Origin: Rhyzopertha dominica | Taxonomy: Eukaryota > Arthropoda > Insecta > Coleoptera > Bostrichidae | Assembly (NCBI GenBank): GCA_025024175.1 | Contig: QCXZ01000001.1 | Coordinates: 43,394,942 to 43,458,941 of the forward strand | DNA length: 64,000 bases | Direction of reading: 5' to 3' | In this document: in pieces, positions 25,549 through 38,003 of the stretch | Position numbering within the stretch: position 1 is the stretch's first letter | How the letters are laid out: every line of letters starts with the position of its first letter | The notes under the pieces: model-generated | Seen by the model: the letters and a program-made list of their open reading frames with translations, nothing else | Database searches by the model: none | Told to the model about the DNA's origin: nothing | Position numbers and translations under genes: made by a program

Positions 25549-26484
25549 CAAGCAGTTGACTTGACGCTCTCGTTCTAATTAAGATATATTTTAGTGAGGT
25601 TTTAGTTTCTAAGGTTTCTTGAGAGTAGTATTTGAATAAAATCTTTTATTTACTGATTACTGACGTCTTACACTGAATTCCTACATATATGTATATCTTT
25701 ACAGATGCTGTAAATGATCAAGGAATGATGAGCTGTTGTTCCGGGATGCTGCATTTTTTGTTTTGTATGTTGATTTTTACTTTTCATATTATATTGTATT
25801 AATTTGAATAAATAAAGGTATATTATTTTTGATTACTTACTTTACTTGTTTAAAAAAATTTTGCCCTAACTCAAGCAGCTTAATATTGAGCAACAATTTA
25901 TTGCAATATTCATGGTAAATTGGACAAAAATATTAGACCAATAAGGTTTATCTATATCATTAGTAATATTTTACCAATATATAATGTTCACATTTCAATA
26001 TTGGGCTAATGTTGAATTCCAACATTTAAGCACTACGTAAACTATGGATACCCAATATTGTGCTAATATTGCTTGCTACATAAGTCCTTTCTTGTAAATT
26101 GTGAAATAACCCTACTTGGTTTGGTTGAAACTGCAAGTAGCACTAAAGCTTTTACACATTTTGCAAACCATGAAATACTTTACTTATTTAACAGATTTTT
26201 TTATGTTTTCTTAGTCCCCAGCCCTACTTGATGTGGAACTAGAATCAACAATCTCGTAAAGTGCGTTAAAGAATGCATTTAGTACAAACCATAATTTTAA
26301 GCTTTTATTATATGTTATGTTATAATAATATTGTATGAGGTTAACCTGTTTTAAATGATTTATGAAAGGTTATTATTGTGTTGAATTGATATAAGTTTAG
26401 TAGGGTTTGAAGGACCATTTCAGTCAAGGTGGATTGCTTTATACTAAAAATTGTGTTTATTTATTGTTCCTGGTAGTTATTATA
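25549..26484. other. no gene recognised
   Basis: AT-rich spacer. Repeated CAATATT words (25870-26070) suggest low-complexity drift but no defined repeat. Confidence 0.5.
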
Positions 26485-26492
26485 TGAGCAGG

Positions 26493-27115
26493 CAAGGGCG
26501 GATCCAGGGGGGGGTCATGGGGGTCATGACCCCCCCTGGCTCTGGGCTAGGTTTAGTTCGACCACTAATAATTTTTCTAATGTAATTGATATATTTCATA
26601 AAATAATTACTTTCTATAATGGCGAGCGCATACGTGCATGAACAACACGCACCATTAACTGTTTTTAATAAAAAAAAACACAAACGTCGCAATTTATTCC
26701 CAGCAACATAGTTTTGGGGGGAAACTGAATTGGATTGGATGTCAACCCTTAGTGCCTTACCTGTGACGATTTAATTTTATTATCATTGATTGTTTTCACC
26801 ATTACTCAACGAATTCATTTCTTTAATGAGATAAAAACAACATGTTATTGTTAGATTCATTTGTGCATTCAATGAATTCCTGAGTTTTTGAACTGGACTG
26901 CGCCTTCAGAGAAACATAGCGACTGAAGTGGATAGAAATTACAATTCGTTTCGCAAGAAGATAAAAAACGAAATAATAATTTTGCTATTTGGTTAAAATT
27001 ACTTCAACTTATAACAATAAAATACNANTCCTTTTTCAATTAGATTATTTTAATAAATTGTAGCTCGTCCTGACTAGGCGACCCCCCCCTGATCTGGTAG
27101 GTGGATCCGCCCTTG
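26493..27115. mobile_element. hAT-type MITE with 8-bp target duplication
   Basis: The 623-base element starts CAAGGGCGGATCCA and ends TGGATCCGCCCTTG, a perfect 14-base inverted repeat. It is flanked by TGAGCAGG on both sides (26485-26492 and 27116-27123). An 8-bp duplication and C-A-G-G-like GC-rich tips are the hallmark of hAT elements. The interior is AT-rich and non-coding, so it depends on a transposase elsewhere. The minus-strand frame at 26480-26692 is incidental. Confidence 0.9.
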
Positions 27116-27123
27116 TGAGCAGG

Positions 27124-27432
27124 TTAATTTTATGGGTATCAACTAATACGATGATGATGGTGATGCTCGTCTTGCATGAAGGTATTCATGAAAAGTATTT
27201 AGGTATGTGTTTTGTATACGAAATGATTAATTAATGTCATTCTTAGAAGTTTAAGAGATTTATTGTGCGCTTTCTCATGCATATTTGCTATGGGATGGTA
27301 TTATGGAAATTCACAGAGACAAGCATTTTGTTTTCGAGTTGCTTCCGGACTAAATTTGCTAAGACATCGATATACAAGGGGTGTCACCTAAGAAGGGACG
27401 TACTTAGTTTACCAAACCGCATATACAAGGTT
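27124..27432. other. no gene recognised
   Basis: AT-rich spacer with a short GATGATGGTGATG run near 27151. Confidence 0.5.
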
Positions 27433-28000
27433 TCTATAAATGATTGATGCAACGCGGGCGGCGTTGTCTTTCTTTGTCCCGCTGCTGCCANGCTACATTA
27501 TTGTGCTTATGCACGGCGATCACTGAACATCAATGTACACCATAGTACTGAAGGTAGCAGATCAAGTTACAGTTACGAAATTGATGGCTTTATAAACACT
27601 TTCCAACNATTTACGATTTTATATTTTTTCCAAAGGTAAGAAATAACAATAATTATTGGTATAGTAGGGCGGTGGTAACCTCTACAGTCTACACCCTTCC
27701 ACTGTGGAAGTTTTGTGTGTGCAGTTAACGTTACTACCATTTAGTTTGTGAATTTACCATTATGGTAGGCTAAAAACATCTTTCATTTTATCATAGTACA
27801 ATTATCTAACAGGCTTACTGCAGCCACAACCTCACAAATACGATAAATAACCTAAAAGTTATACGAAATCGTGTTGAAAATATATACTCTCACGTGTTTT
27901 CTCATATTAAAATATATCAAATAATTCAACAATCGATAGATGACAAACTGATTTAATCGATAATTTCCATAAACGCCCTAGATGCATGTATCATTTATAA
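27433..28000. mobile_element. MITE, TATAAATGAT family, copy 2
   Basis: Left end CTATAAATGATTGATGCAAC; right end, inverted, TTATAAATGATACATGCATC. The block just inside the left end (GCAACGCGGGCGGCGTTG) is the inverse of the block inside the right end of the copy at 6449-6783. It is longer than copy 1 (568 versus 335 bases), with an unrelated or expanded middle. Two ambiguous bases lie inside. Confidence 0.7.
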
Positions 28001-30160
28001 AAAAACCTATGTTTTACAGTGGTATAACCTGTAAATTTTTCAGGTTTTTTACGTATCAGGCAAATACGCGTAACGCTTGTCATTTGTTCATGATATAACT
28101 TTGCAGATGGCAGTTGCATTTATTTTTAACCTAAACTGACTTTGATTAGATGAGCTAGTTAATGTCTTACTATCTCTATCGAGAGTGATCCCAATATGTC
28201 TCTTAAAAGTAGCACTGTCAAAATGTAGCTGTACAATCTGTACTAGGTGACAGACGCAAGTAGATTCAAAACAGCTTTCTAAAAAAGAAATTAGTTTTTT
28301 ATATATTTCTTAGACCTGCATATCTACTTTAAATATTCTTCGTAAAATATTTAGCACTAATACATTTAGTACTTACCACTTTTTCTCAATTTATTTGCAT
28401 TAATTTAATACAAACAAGGATCTGTGTTTAAAAAATACAAATCCAGTTTATCAAGAGGTTTTTTCTGCACAATAGAACTGACATCTTCTTCTTACACAAT
28501 CAACGAGCCAATCTGACGTTATATCTGTAAAAAATGATTAAAGTTTCAGTTATTCAAAATTTTCACAAAACTTTACACCGTATAAGACCAGCTTTTTTGT
28601 ATCTGTTGATAAAATGAATTTTAAAGCTAAAAATAAGTGGAGCTTAGAGTTAATTGAATAGCTATTACATTTTATGTCCATGTTTGATAAACCACCCCAT
28701 ATAGATATTTACACTCGCAGGCAAACGTTGCCAAAACTATACAAATATTTAAGTAAAAAACAAAACAGTGGTATAAAAAATTGTTACAAACGGTTTAATA
28801 CGAGGATGGTAGTAAATTAATTTGTTTTAATTTGAAAATCGCCAATAATAAACATTTCAATTTTGCATCCAGTAAATATAATTTGTATGATAGTTGTGTG
28901 GTATTTTATAGAATTAAAAATTATATCTTATACAAATGCGTTGTATAAACAAACGTAATGTCAGATTTCTTGCTTTGATTTTGTAAGTAATTCTTAATCA
29001 ACTACCAATGATTTGCCTTCATCCACAATTGCCAACTCTCATTCAAAGTTTGTGGATGCAGCACAACAACCGCATATTATATAAACTTAAATTAGAATTT
29101 TTATGTCTCGTGTTAAGCCGTTCGAAATTATAAAAACGAGTCAATAATTAATAACATCAGCTCATTTGAATTAGATGCTATTCATAATTGTGACGATATT
29201 GCAATTGTAACCTTCAAATATATAGATAAAAAAGAACGTATGACACGGTTTGCACGCCCAGTTCATTGGCAACGCATATTATGCAAGGTCGTTTTGAGTA
29301 TATGTAAGTGGCCTTTGTTTACATACAAATTTAAAGACGAGAGCGCAACAAAAACCTTAAATTACAGGATTTCTGTGTATTTATTTGTTATCTATTAGTC
29401 GGAGGCAACGGTTAATAAGTTTTACTAAAAACGAGTTGCGTTTTAAAAGCAAAATATTTTGAATGTAGATTGCAGATGTAGATTAACATATTAAATTATT
29501 GGTACTCTTTAATATTTAAAACTTTCTAGTGATTAATGATGCACTCATTTTCTTGAGTAAATTAGGAATTAGATTACTGTTCCAAGAAAGTGAAAGAACT
29601 TCGCGTAATTAATTACGTTAGATCAAAACATAAATATCCACTCAATATGTAAAAATTATCAAGTCGAGAATGCTGCCAGTTCTTTTTCAGATTTGTGCGG
29701 ATACCGTTAACATCCTGTATTTTATTAACCCGTATACATGAGATAAGTTCTTGCATTCAAGATTACTCAGTGGGTTTGTTATTGCAGAGGGCAATAATGC
29801 AATGATTAGTTACGCAACATGATAGTTTGCATGTATTTTGAATAAATTGAAATGCAATGTTTAATACGACCTTGGGCCAATTTAATCAAATTTGCTGCAA
29901 ATCTAGTGCAGAATGTGACTAGAGGTCAGTCCATTCTAATTTTATAAATCTATAGAGACTATTCATGCAAATGCTGAATATAGCCAAAGTAGTTGAAGTA
30001 ATTATATTTCTTCGTTGTAAAAATTGTTAATGTTATCTTCAGACCAAACTAATGTAATACACATTTTACTAATTAAAAGGGTCCTTGTAGATTTGTATAC
30101 TTACGAAATGAACCTGTAAGCTTTTGGTTCTTGAAATAAAAAAAATAGTGTATCCATTTA
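28001..30160. other. no gene recognised (2.1 kb)
   Basis: AT-rich DNA without supported coding frames or repeat boundaries. Confidence 0.5.
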
Positions 30161-30164
30161 ATTA

Positions 30165-30880
30165 CTCCCACATCCAACGAATGGGAAGTATTGTATGGCG
30201 AAAATAAATTTCAAAATTTTTTATTTGCCCATTCGCTTTAAAACGGTCGAAAAACAAAATTTGAGCAAAAAATTTCTTGTCTGTGTGTCTGTGGTTTTGT
30301 TTGTGGACACGATAACTTTCGAAAGACTTAATACCTATATGAACTTGAAATTTTGGCAAACTTATAAATCTCAACTACCCAAAGCGACCTACTGTTTTTG
30401 GGGTAAGTAGGATATCGGGAAGGGGGTGAAATTGGAGAGTAATTACCCTTTTTGCAATTTTTTCTTCTTCTTAGTATGTGATTAGTAGTATAACTGCGAG
30501 TATTATTCGCCCTTACAAATTTTCGGTGCAGAAAATTGTTTAGAAGGTATTAGCAAAAAAGTGTCACTTAAAGAAAACGGTTTTTCCTAAATATCTCCGA
30601 ATACATTTAATATATTCAAAAAATGAAAATACCATCCTATAGGAAATAAAATTTCTAACAAAAAGTTTCTTAGAAAATTAATCCAAAATTTTGACATTTT
30701 CGAAATATTTCTAAGAAAAACTTATTTTGGACCCTGTTCGTACGATTTTTATAAAATGTTGGTATGTTATAGAAAATCAACCAAATTATTTAAAATAAAA
30801 AATTGTCAAAAATACAAATTTGCAGAGAATCCTTCCGTTAAAAAACAGTTGCAACCATTTTTGATACAATAGAAAATACA
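30165..30880. mobile_element. CTTCCACATCCAA repeat family, copy 1, 3' truncated
   Basis: Starts CTCCCACATCCAACGAATGG after a TA and matches the copies at 31445 and 34442 base for base over long stretches (for example GATAACTTTCGAAAGAC and ATCGGGAAGGGGGTGAAATT). Similarity fades near 30880 and the inverted right tip is absent. Non-coding; the facing frames at 30162-30410 are chance. Confidence 0.75.
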
Positions 30881-31440
30881 TAAGTTATTACCAAGAAAAC
30901 ATATATGAATCACGATAGGTCCTTGTTATTTATTTTCCACTATTGCTTATATTTTTCCTTGTATTTTTCGTAAAATAAAATAATTTCATGTTATGTTTTA
31001 GAGACGAAATGGTTTATTTACCATATTTTACATACACACATTCCAGCTTCGCATTTCTTTCTCGCACTTGGCCAAAATGAACTAGCGCCGCCCGTGTATC
31101 GAACCAATAGCCTTTATCCCTACATCCTAGCCTAATTACCCTCTAAAATATCAAATGCTTCATTTGTAAAGAATAGTAGGAACTTTGATACTTATAAGAA
31201 CTTTATACAACCTTTATGCAACATTTCAGTCTATGACAATTACTCTATCTGCCAGCAAACCTGTTATTCAGTATTGCACAAACACCTACGCTTAATTATT
31301 ATGCAACAATATACATGATTGCAGTACGTTCGATTTGACAAGGCTTGAAATTTTCGTGAACTGAGATAAGATCGCAGGGGGTCATGCATGACTAGAACTA
31401 TTTTATGTTGCAAAATCCATATATCGAGGTAACGACAGCA
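30881..31440. other. no gene recognised
   Basis: AT-rich spacer between two repeat copies. Confidence 0.5.
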
Positions 31441-31444
31441 ATTA

Positions 31445-32625
31445 CTTCCATATCCAACGGATGGGAAGTAGTGTATCACGAAAAAAAATTTCAAAATTTT
31501 TATTTACTCAATCGTTTTAAATTGGTCGAAAACCTAAAAAAAACCCAAAATTTGTGCAAAAAAAATTGTATGTGGACGCGATAACTTTCGAAAGACTTGA
31601 AATTTGGCATACATATAAACCCCAACTACCCAAAGCGACCTATTGTTTTTGGGGTAACTAGGGTATCGGGAAGGGGGTGAAATTGAAATTTACCTTTTTT
31701 GCAAAATTTTTTTTTATTTTTTTTTCGTGTTAGTATGTGATTAGGGGAAGGGGGACATGACGGGGACCCTAACGTTTGAAGGGCATTAAAACGCTCAATT
31801 TNAATTATTTTGATTGATTATTTATTTAGAATATCTCTTACATTATTAATTTTTGGGAATTAGGAACTTAAGGCACTTTACTTATGCCAGAAAAAAGGAA
31901 AAAAATATTTTGTCATAGACATCTAACACCTCATTTTGACATAAGGTAGGGTAAGACGGGGTATCCTGTGGGGCAAGATGGGGTATGGGTAATAATATTC
32001 TAATTTTGATTACAATACTCGCCAATAAATACTGCCTCGTCCTTTCCTTTTCAGGGTAGTTTGTGGCACAGAAAATGTTTTTGATGCTATTTTATACCCC
32101 ATTTTCCCTTCAATGACCATATTTACCGCATTTTTCATGCTTTTTTCATTCCAACTCCCTCTCTCCGTCCTTCTTTTATAATTCTTCACTATCCTAAAAG
32201 AAATCACTAAAAGTTAATCAAAAACATACCTAAGTCATTATAAAGGCATATTTTATTTTTGGAGGGCAAGATGGAGTACAATACCTCATCTTGTCCTTTC
32301 ATACTGTTTTGAATAAAATAACGAGCTTTTTTTTTTTAATTTAAATTTTGGCGTTTTCGAAATATTTCCAAAAAACCTATTTTGGACCCTGTCCATACGA
32401 TTTTTTTTAATTTTAGTATTATATAGAAAATCCAAAAACTTGATCGGAAAGCACTCTTGCAATTATTTTGTTAAGTTAATAATTTTCGAGTTATTTCGAA
32501 AAAACAGATTTTAAAAACTCATCACGAGAAAAAAATGTGTAGAGAGAAAAAAATGCTCAAAACCTGATTAATAATCGTATTGTATAAGAAATAAAAACTT
32601 AATTGTCATTTTGACAGTTCAAGTC
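31445..32625. mobile_element. CTTCCACATCCAA repeat family, copy 2, interrupted
   Basis: The left end CTTCCATATCCAACGG follows a TA. Family sequence runs to about 31744, is replaced by a pogo-derived block (31745-32345), and resumes with TTTCGAAATATTTCC up to GTCATTTTGACAG at about 32623. The last tip bases are lost. About 180 bases of the family consensus are missing at the insertion point, so the event was an insertion with a deletion or a later rearrangement. Confidence 0.72.
31745..32345 (-). mobile_element. pogo-like insert with transposase HTH fragment (32010-32207)
   Basis: The minus-strand frame at 32010-32207 encodes a psq/pogo-type helix-turn-helix: NYKRRTERGSWNEKSMKNAV, GKMGYKIASKTF and VPQTTLKRK. 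This is the DNA-binding N-terminus of pogo transposases. No DDE domain follows. The surrounding DNA has GGGTAAGACGGGGTAT-like and inverted CTCATCTTGTCC-like strings, as found at ends of pogo MITEs, but exact ends are not clear. Confidence 0.65.
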
Positions 32626-33775
32626 AAATCCTTTGTAGCACGCTCATGCTGTTGTGTCTTGTCAACTGTCAAAGTTGTTTATTAATTGCGAACGCGGCCT
32701 GCTTTTCAGCGACTTACCATCGTCGACTCAAAGTTATTATCCGGTAGGTTCATCCTCCTGATTATTTTGTATGTAGTTAAGTTACTTCGTAAAACATAAT
32801 TAGTCGAATTTGTTATTTTTATTCGGTTGAGTTCGTTTCGTTTCGTTTTTCAGTCGGTGTTGTATTGGGTGTGGGTGGTGGGTGGCTGTAGATTGAACTC
32901 TGGGTGTGGACTCTCCTATTCTATGATGTCTGCCTGTCCTGCAAGGGACAACTAACTAACTTTAAACTAGATTTCTAGACACGCCCTCTCACCTCCGTNA
33001 ATAATGTCNTAGTTTTATAGGTACTTACGGCGTTATTTACCTAAAATCGGCCAATAATCAGAAAGGGGTTGCAATACCCACGCTAAAAATTTCTCTCATA
33101 TGAGTCCCAATTTGATACTGAAAAAAAAATGTATACACATATCAAAATAAAATTTTGCATGCTTTTTAGTGTGTTAGCCTTTGCCATGATAAAGCCTGCC
33201 CATAATGGATAAGTTGCATAATTTTCAAAATTTCAACATTTAGCTGCTGAAATTAACGTCCTAACAGTCAGGAAACGTTTTGTGCCAAACAACCCCGACA
33301 AAGCTGAAGTAATTGCAATGTAAAATGTAAACAATTTCACATGACTGAAAACGCTGCAGGCGTGCCGACATCACGTTCCATTTTCAAGCGCCAGCCGAGA
33401 TCTGTCACGCTGACAGGCGTTCCCACATCTTGTATTGACTATTTCGGTGTTATTTGGGTATTTTACCGCAGATTAGTGTGTGTATAGTTTTTCCTCTCGT
33501 TTGATTGTTGTGCACCATTTTTTCTAGATATTTTCCATTTGGGGCACATCGAAATAAATTTGGTTTGGAACGCAAAGCCACATATATTTTTACACATCGC
33601 TTTCAGAAGAATGTTCGGCAATCATATTAAACTACTAATCCTCACAAAGATATAACTCCACGAAACCGGCGTACGTATTATAGATGCATCAGACGATCCG
33701 CATGAAATGACAAACGCGCCACAATCTTTATTATTTTATTGTTTAAGTATAGCTTATATATATATAAAACGATAA
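32626..33775. other. no gene recognised
   Basis: A GT/GGTGGGTGG-rich stretch near 32865-32885 and ambiguous bases near 33000. No supported gene. Confidence 0.45.
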
Positions 33776-33794
33776 GCAATTTCCTCAATGGGTC

Positions 33795-33830
33795 AAGCCC
33801 CCCTCAAACCAAAATCCTGGATCCGCCTGT
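33795..33830. mobile_element. hAT-type MITE end (truncated)
   Basis: The string CCCCCCTC followed by CCTGGATCCGCCTGTA resembles the right tip of the hAT MITE at 26493-27115. No matching left end is seen nearby, so this is a relic. Confidence 0.4.
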
Positions 33831-33912
33831 ATTCAATTCGTTCGTAAGCACTATACGCAAAAACCAAGGATTAAAAACCAAAATCAGAAATTCAATTCTA
33901 TATCATACTAGA

Positions 33913-33918
33913 TTTATT
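33913..33918 (-). terminator. polyadenylation signal of the lectin-like gene
   Basis: AATAAA on the minus strand, 42 bases after the stop codon at 33960. The position fits the 3' end of the gene. Confidence 0.6.
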
Positions 33919-33959
33919 TGCTTTTAGACTTTTAATACATGCATTGTATGTTATAGATC

Positions 33960-34212
33960 TTACAGTGTCTGAAATTGGAATGCTTGAGTAGAAGCGAGGA
34001 TGCTGCGTTTCTCATCGAGCACAATACCAGTACCGGTGCCAACACTGCGATTCTCAGTATCCAGCACTAAAGATGCATTGCAGGCTGTGGCCAAGCTACC
34101 GTCTGGACTATAATACCATCTCTGATTGACCCTTCCGTGATAAATATAAGTTATAATTTCAGCGCCAACTACACAATTGCCGTTTGTTCCACTAGTAACG
34201 TCAAGAGCATAG
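33960..34212 (-). CDS. secreted ricin-B-like (beta-trefoil) protein, exon 2
   Basis: The exon begins after CTTTCAG (acceptor at 34213-34215) and continues exon 1 (38004-38164) in phase: exon 1 ends GG and this starts C, completing glycine. It encodes 83 residues, YALDVTSGTNGNCVVGAEII, then GRVNQRWYYSPDGSLAT with a QRW motif, SLVLDTENRS, GIVLDEKRS and a final AFQFQTL. ALDV/LVLDT plus QxW is the repeating pattern of ricin-type beta-trefoil domains. With exon 1 the protein is 137 residues: a signal peptide and one beta-trefoil, nothing resembling a ribosome-inactivating chain. The predicted role is carbohydrate binding outside the cell. This is inference from fold motifs. Confidence 0.82.
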
Positions 34213-34441
34213 CTGAAAGGAAAAAAGCTTCAAATCATTCTGTAACAGCTATACTAAGTAACACAGATCTTTATCCATCAGACATACGGAACAATTCGGA
34301 AATCCCAGATTGTGCTCCTAATACGTCTGATTGTGAGCGTGTTGTTCTGTTTGTACATAGCTATTTTAAAGTATTCGAATCGCATTGCTTAGCATTCGTT
34401 GTTTATTGTTTGGTATATTATTGTCCATATTAAATCTATTA

Positions 34442-35229
34442 CTTCCACATCCAACGAATCGTAAGTATTGTATCGCGAAAAGAATTTTCAAACATTCTTA
34501 TTTGCTCATTCGCTTTAAAATGGTCGAAAATGCAAAAAACAAAATTTGAGCAAAAGAATTTCTTGTCTGTCTCTGTGTGTGATTTTGTTCGTGGACAAGA
34601 TAACTTTCGAAAGACCTAATATATAAACTTGAAATTTGGCAAACGTATAAATCTCAACTGCCCAAAGCGACCTGTTGTTTGTGGGGTAAATAGGGTATCG
34701 GGGAGGGAGCGAAATTGAGGGGTAACTACCCTTTTTGCAAATTTTAATTTTTTTTTGTATTAGTATGTGATTAGTAGTATAATGCGAGTATTTTTCGCTC
34801 TTATAAATTTTCGGTGCAGCACTTAAAGAAAACGGGTTTTCCTAAATATCTCCGAATACATTTAATATATTCAAAAAATAAAAATAGCATCAGATAGGAA
34901 ATAAAATTTCTCATAAAAAGCGTCATTTTCGAAATATTTCCAAAAAACCTATTTTGGGCCCTACCCGTACGATTTTTTTTAAATTTTGGTGTTATATAGA
35001 AAATCAAATTTCTGATCAGAAAGCGCTCTTGTATTTTTTGTGTTAAGTTATTAATTTTCGAGTTATTTGGTAAAACCGATTTTAAAATTTATATATATTT
35101 GCTAATATCACGAGGACTGTTTGTCTTAGAAAAAATGTGTACAGAGAAAGAATGCTCAAAACCTGATAACTAATCGTATAGTATAAGAAATAAAAACGTA
35201 AATGTCATTTTGACAATTGGATGTGGAAG
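34442..35229. mobile_element. CTTCCACATCCAA repeat family, complete copy
   Basis: The left tip CTTCCACATCCAA is matched by the right tip TTGGATGTGGAAG, with TA at 34440-34441 and 35230-35231. Length 788 bases, non-coding. This copy sets the family ends used to judge the copies at 30165 and 31445. Short perfect inverted tips and a TA duplication suggest a Tc1/mariner-mobilised MITE. Confidence 0.82.
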
Positions 35230-35982
35230 TATTGATTCAATTTGCAACGGTTTTTTTAATGGTGTTTGCAAGTGCTTCTTACACAAAACGGTAACATAAA
35301 AAAGCTATGTATCACTTCATATGAACATAAATAAATTGTTGGTTGTACATATTTATTAGAGATGCAATTTTAGTAATTTTGTGGCAAATGTGTATAGATT
35401 CGATGAATATTAATGTTTTGAATCTGGCGTTTAACTGTCATAACTAACCTTAGTAAGCAATATATATTTGTAATTGGCAGTAACCATTTTTGCATACATA
35501 CATAAAATAGGGTTCTTAAAGGGACGTGCCTTCTGTTTTATGACAATTTAAAACTAAAAGTTAATAGGTACACAAGTCTTTCGTAGTATTTCGTTTTGAT
35601 TACTAAAAAAAGAATAAATTACGCACAATAATAACCTAACTCCGTTTTTGGGAGATGCCAAGATGCCAATGCAATGATCAAGTCATGCATATAGATAGAT
35701 ATATTTCTTTTTACTAATTTTGATGTTGTGAAAAGCGGCGAACATGAATAATAGTAGAATCTTTATATATGTCAGTGACAGTGACAGAAACCTTGACCAG
35801 TTTGAGAGATCATTAATAATTTTATAAAATGGTATGCCAATTGACTGTAGCATGGCATTGCATAACAATAACATGAAAATTAGCTTCGGCAGCACCTTGT
35901 GATGGCACATATTAGCTTTTTGGCAATATGCAGGGTGCAATTGCATTCTTTTATTAAATTTGTTGACATGCGCTGGGTGTTA

Positions 35983-37671
35983 CCGTAAAACCGGGCTACT
36001 TCGACATGGGTCACTGCGACACCCTTCGTACTTCTCCGGTTTGTTTACATCTGCAAGCGCTGCAACCTATTGAAACATGCGTAATTCGACACAAAACGTT
36101 TAGGTCGGCGCTACGTACGAAATTCTCAGTAAAGATGCCCTGGAATTACACGAAAAAAGTGGATAGTAGGCCGTACAAGAATTATAAGGACGAGGAGATG
36201 GAAAAGGCTATTGAAGCAGTAAAGAAGGGGATGAGTCAAAAGGCTGCAAGCTAGAAATTCAACGTTCCAAGGACAACACTCCTGGATAAGCTACATTATA
36301 GTCATCCTAACCTTGTTGGTCGCCCTCTGGTGTTATCATCCGAAAAAGAACGGCTGATAAGTGAAACTCTCGGGGTTGTGAGCACTGGGGTTATCCCCTA
36401 TGTGCAAATGATATAATTTGTGTTTTATCCTTATACGGAATGCAACAGGGACGAGAAATACATCAGTGGAAAGACAACAAGCCAGGATACAACTACATTG
36501 AAAAGTTTGCGGAACGAAATAATCTGAGAGCTCGTTTGGCAACCAACATTAAAGCAAATCGTGCTTCTGTAGGATCACAAATTTTTTTCAATAACATAAA
36601 GCACATATTTTGAACACGCACCCCCGAAGTGTGTACAATTTTGATGAAACCAATATTACTGATGATCCTGGCTCCAAAAATGTTTTAGAGGACCTCCATA
36701 AGCTTAATGATTTGCGGCATAGCAGATGAAAAACCTTTGCCGCCAATGGTCGTCTATAAAGCCCAAAACCTTTACACAAACTGGAAGGTAGGGGGGCCTG
36801 AAGGAACTGTTTATGGTCATATCAAAAGTGGGTGGTTCGATATGACGTTATTTAAACAACTTTTTTTGATATTCTGCTTCCACATGTGAAAGAAAATTGC
36901 CAGGAGGGGGACGAAGCTATCGTAATAGGAGATTATCTTGCTTCCCACTTTTCACCATGTGTAATCAGAAGTGCAGTTGACAACAATATTTACTTGACTC
37001 CACTACCACCGAATGCGACTCACTTCATGCAATCCCTTGATGTCGCATTCTTTGGCCCAATAAAGAAAAAGTGGGGGTTTATATAGTGGATTCTTGGAGC
37101 AAGGAATCTCGTAGAAAGGCTCAATCCCTAAGGAGCAATTTCCAAAACTTTTGCTTAAATTGTGGACTGATGGCTGTAACCAATTTAGTCTGTGGATTCC
37201 TAACAACTGGGTTAAGCCCATTCAATCAGGAAGCAGTGCTTGCAAAAATTCCAGGCTCAGGCATGCCCTCTTCCTCTGAGAGAACCTAGCCTAGGACCAC
37301 TGTCTTCTAGGTTCCCTAAAGAATGCTAGATGACTTAATGAAGATGCAACCGTGACAAAAAAGAGATAAAAGAAAATTGCTACCCTCCCTGGAAAAAAAT
37401 AACACTTTTGGGTGTCGATAATAATACGCGTGACTTCAAAATATGCAATTTAACAGCATGTCGAAGTTATCCCACGTTCCGGGTAATTTTGATACAAAAT
37501 TCAAAATTAAAAAAATATTACGAAAAATTTCAAACTTCTGATTTTGGTCGCAATGGATAGCCAAAGGTTCAATTGGTGCAAAAAGATGTTTACATCACTC
37601 AAATTGTATTCGACAGGACCTGTACAGGACAATTTATGCCGAAAACATGTCGAAGTAGCCCCGTTTTACGG
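35983..37671 (+). mobile_element. pogo-like DNA transposon, full length but inactivated
   Basis: Flanking TA at 35981-35982 and 37672-37673. Inverted ends CCGTAAAACCGGGCTACTTC and, inverted on the right, CCGTAAAACGGGGCTACTTC (about 26 bases, one mismatch). The 1689-base length and one transposase gene are normal for a pogo-type element. It sits in the lectin-like intron in the opposite orientation to the gene. Confidence 0.88.
36135..37289 (+). pseudogene. pogo-like transposase, broken by stop and frameshifts
   Basis: The reading starts MPWNYTKKVDSRPYKNY with a psq-type helix-turn-helix (EMEKAIEAVKKGMSQKAA), which is cut by an in-frame stop at 36252-36254 before FNVPRTTLLDK. Later frames show the catalytic core: VYNFDETNITDD (36640), GDYLASHFSP (36930) and LPPNATHFMQSLDVAFFGP. 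All three catalytic aspartates are still readable, and I count 35 residues between the second and third, normal for pogo. At least one stop and several frameshifts (near 36400, 36690, 36890 and 37080) make it non-functional. Confidence 0.85.
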
Positions 37672-38003
37672 TACATATTTTCAGCATGACGTAAAACTTA
37701 AAATATAGTAATTTCCTGTGTACCTATTTCGTTTCTAAAATTTTATCGCAATGTCGTCAAAATAAATCCTCAAATTACATTCGCCTACTCAAAATTGTAC
37801 CTATATTTTCTACCGTTGCTTTGTTAAATAGGCACAACCAGTTCTGTGCCATGCTGTCTGCACTATACCTAAACTGGATTGATGAACTATTATGAGAGCG
37901 AAATAGATCTATCTGCAGTTGGTTGCGGTGCAAACAGCATAGCATACACACTTTTGATATCGTTAAGGATACTGCAATAAATTTATATACCAAGAAGCCT
38001 TAC

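Larger units (their letters stand above)
34213..38003 (-). other. intron of the lectin-like gene, 3791 bases
   Basis: GT (38003-38002) to AG (34214-34213). The intron holds a pogo element (35983-37671) and a CTTCCACATCCAA element (34442-35229), together about 65% of its length. The remaining DNA (34217-34437, 35232-35980, 37674-38001) is AT-rich with no gene. The first 50 intron bases are still similar to those following pseudogene B at 41995. Confidence 0.8.

Noticed and set aside
30162..30410. Facing open frames of about 70 codons
   Set aside because: They lie in a non-coding repeat present in three diverged copies where the frames are not conserved.
36006..37289. Several host genes in the lectin-like intron
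   Set aside because: All frames belong to one pogo transposase interrupted by stops and shifts, bounded by matching inverted ends and TA.
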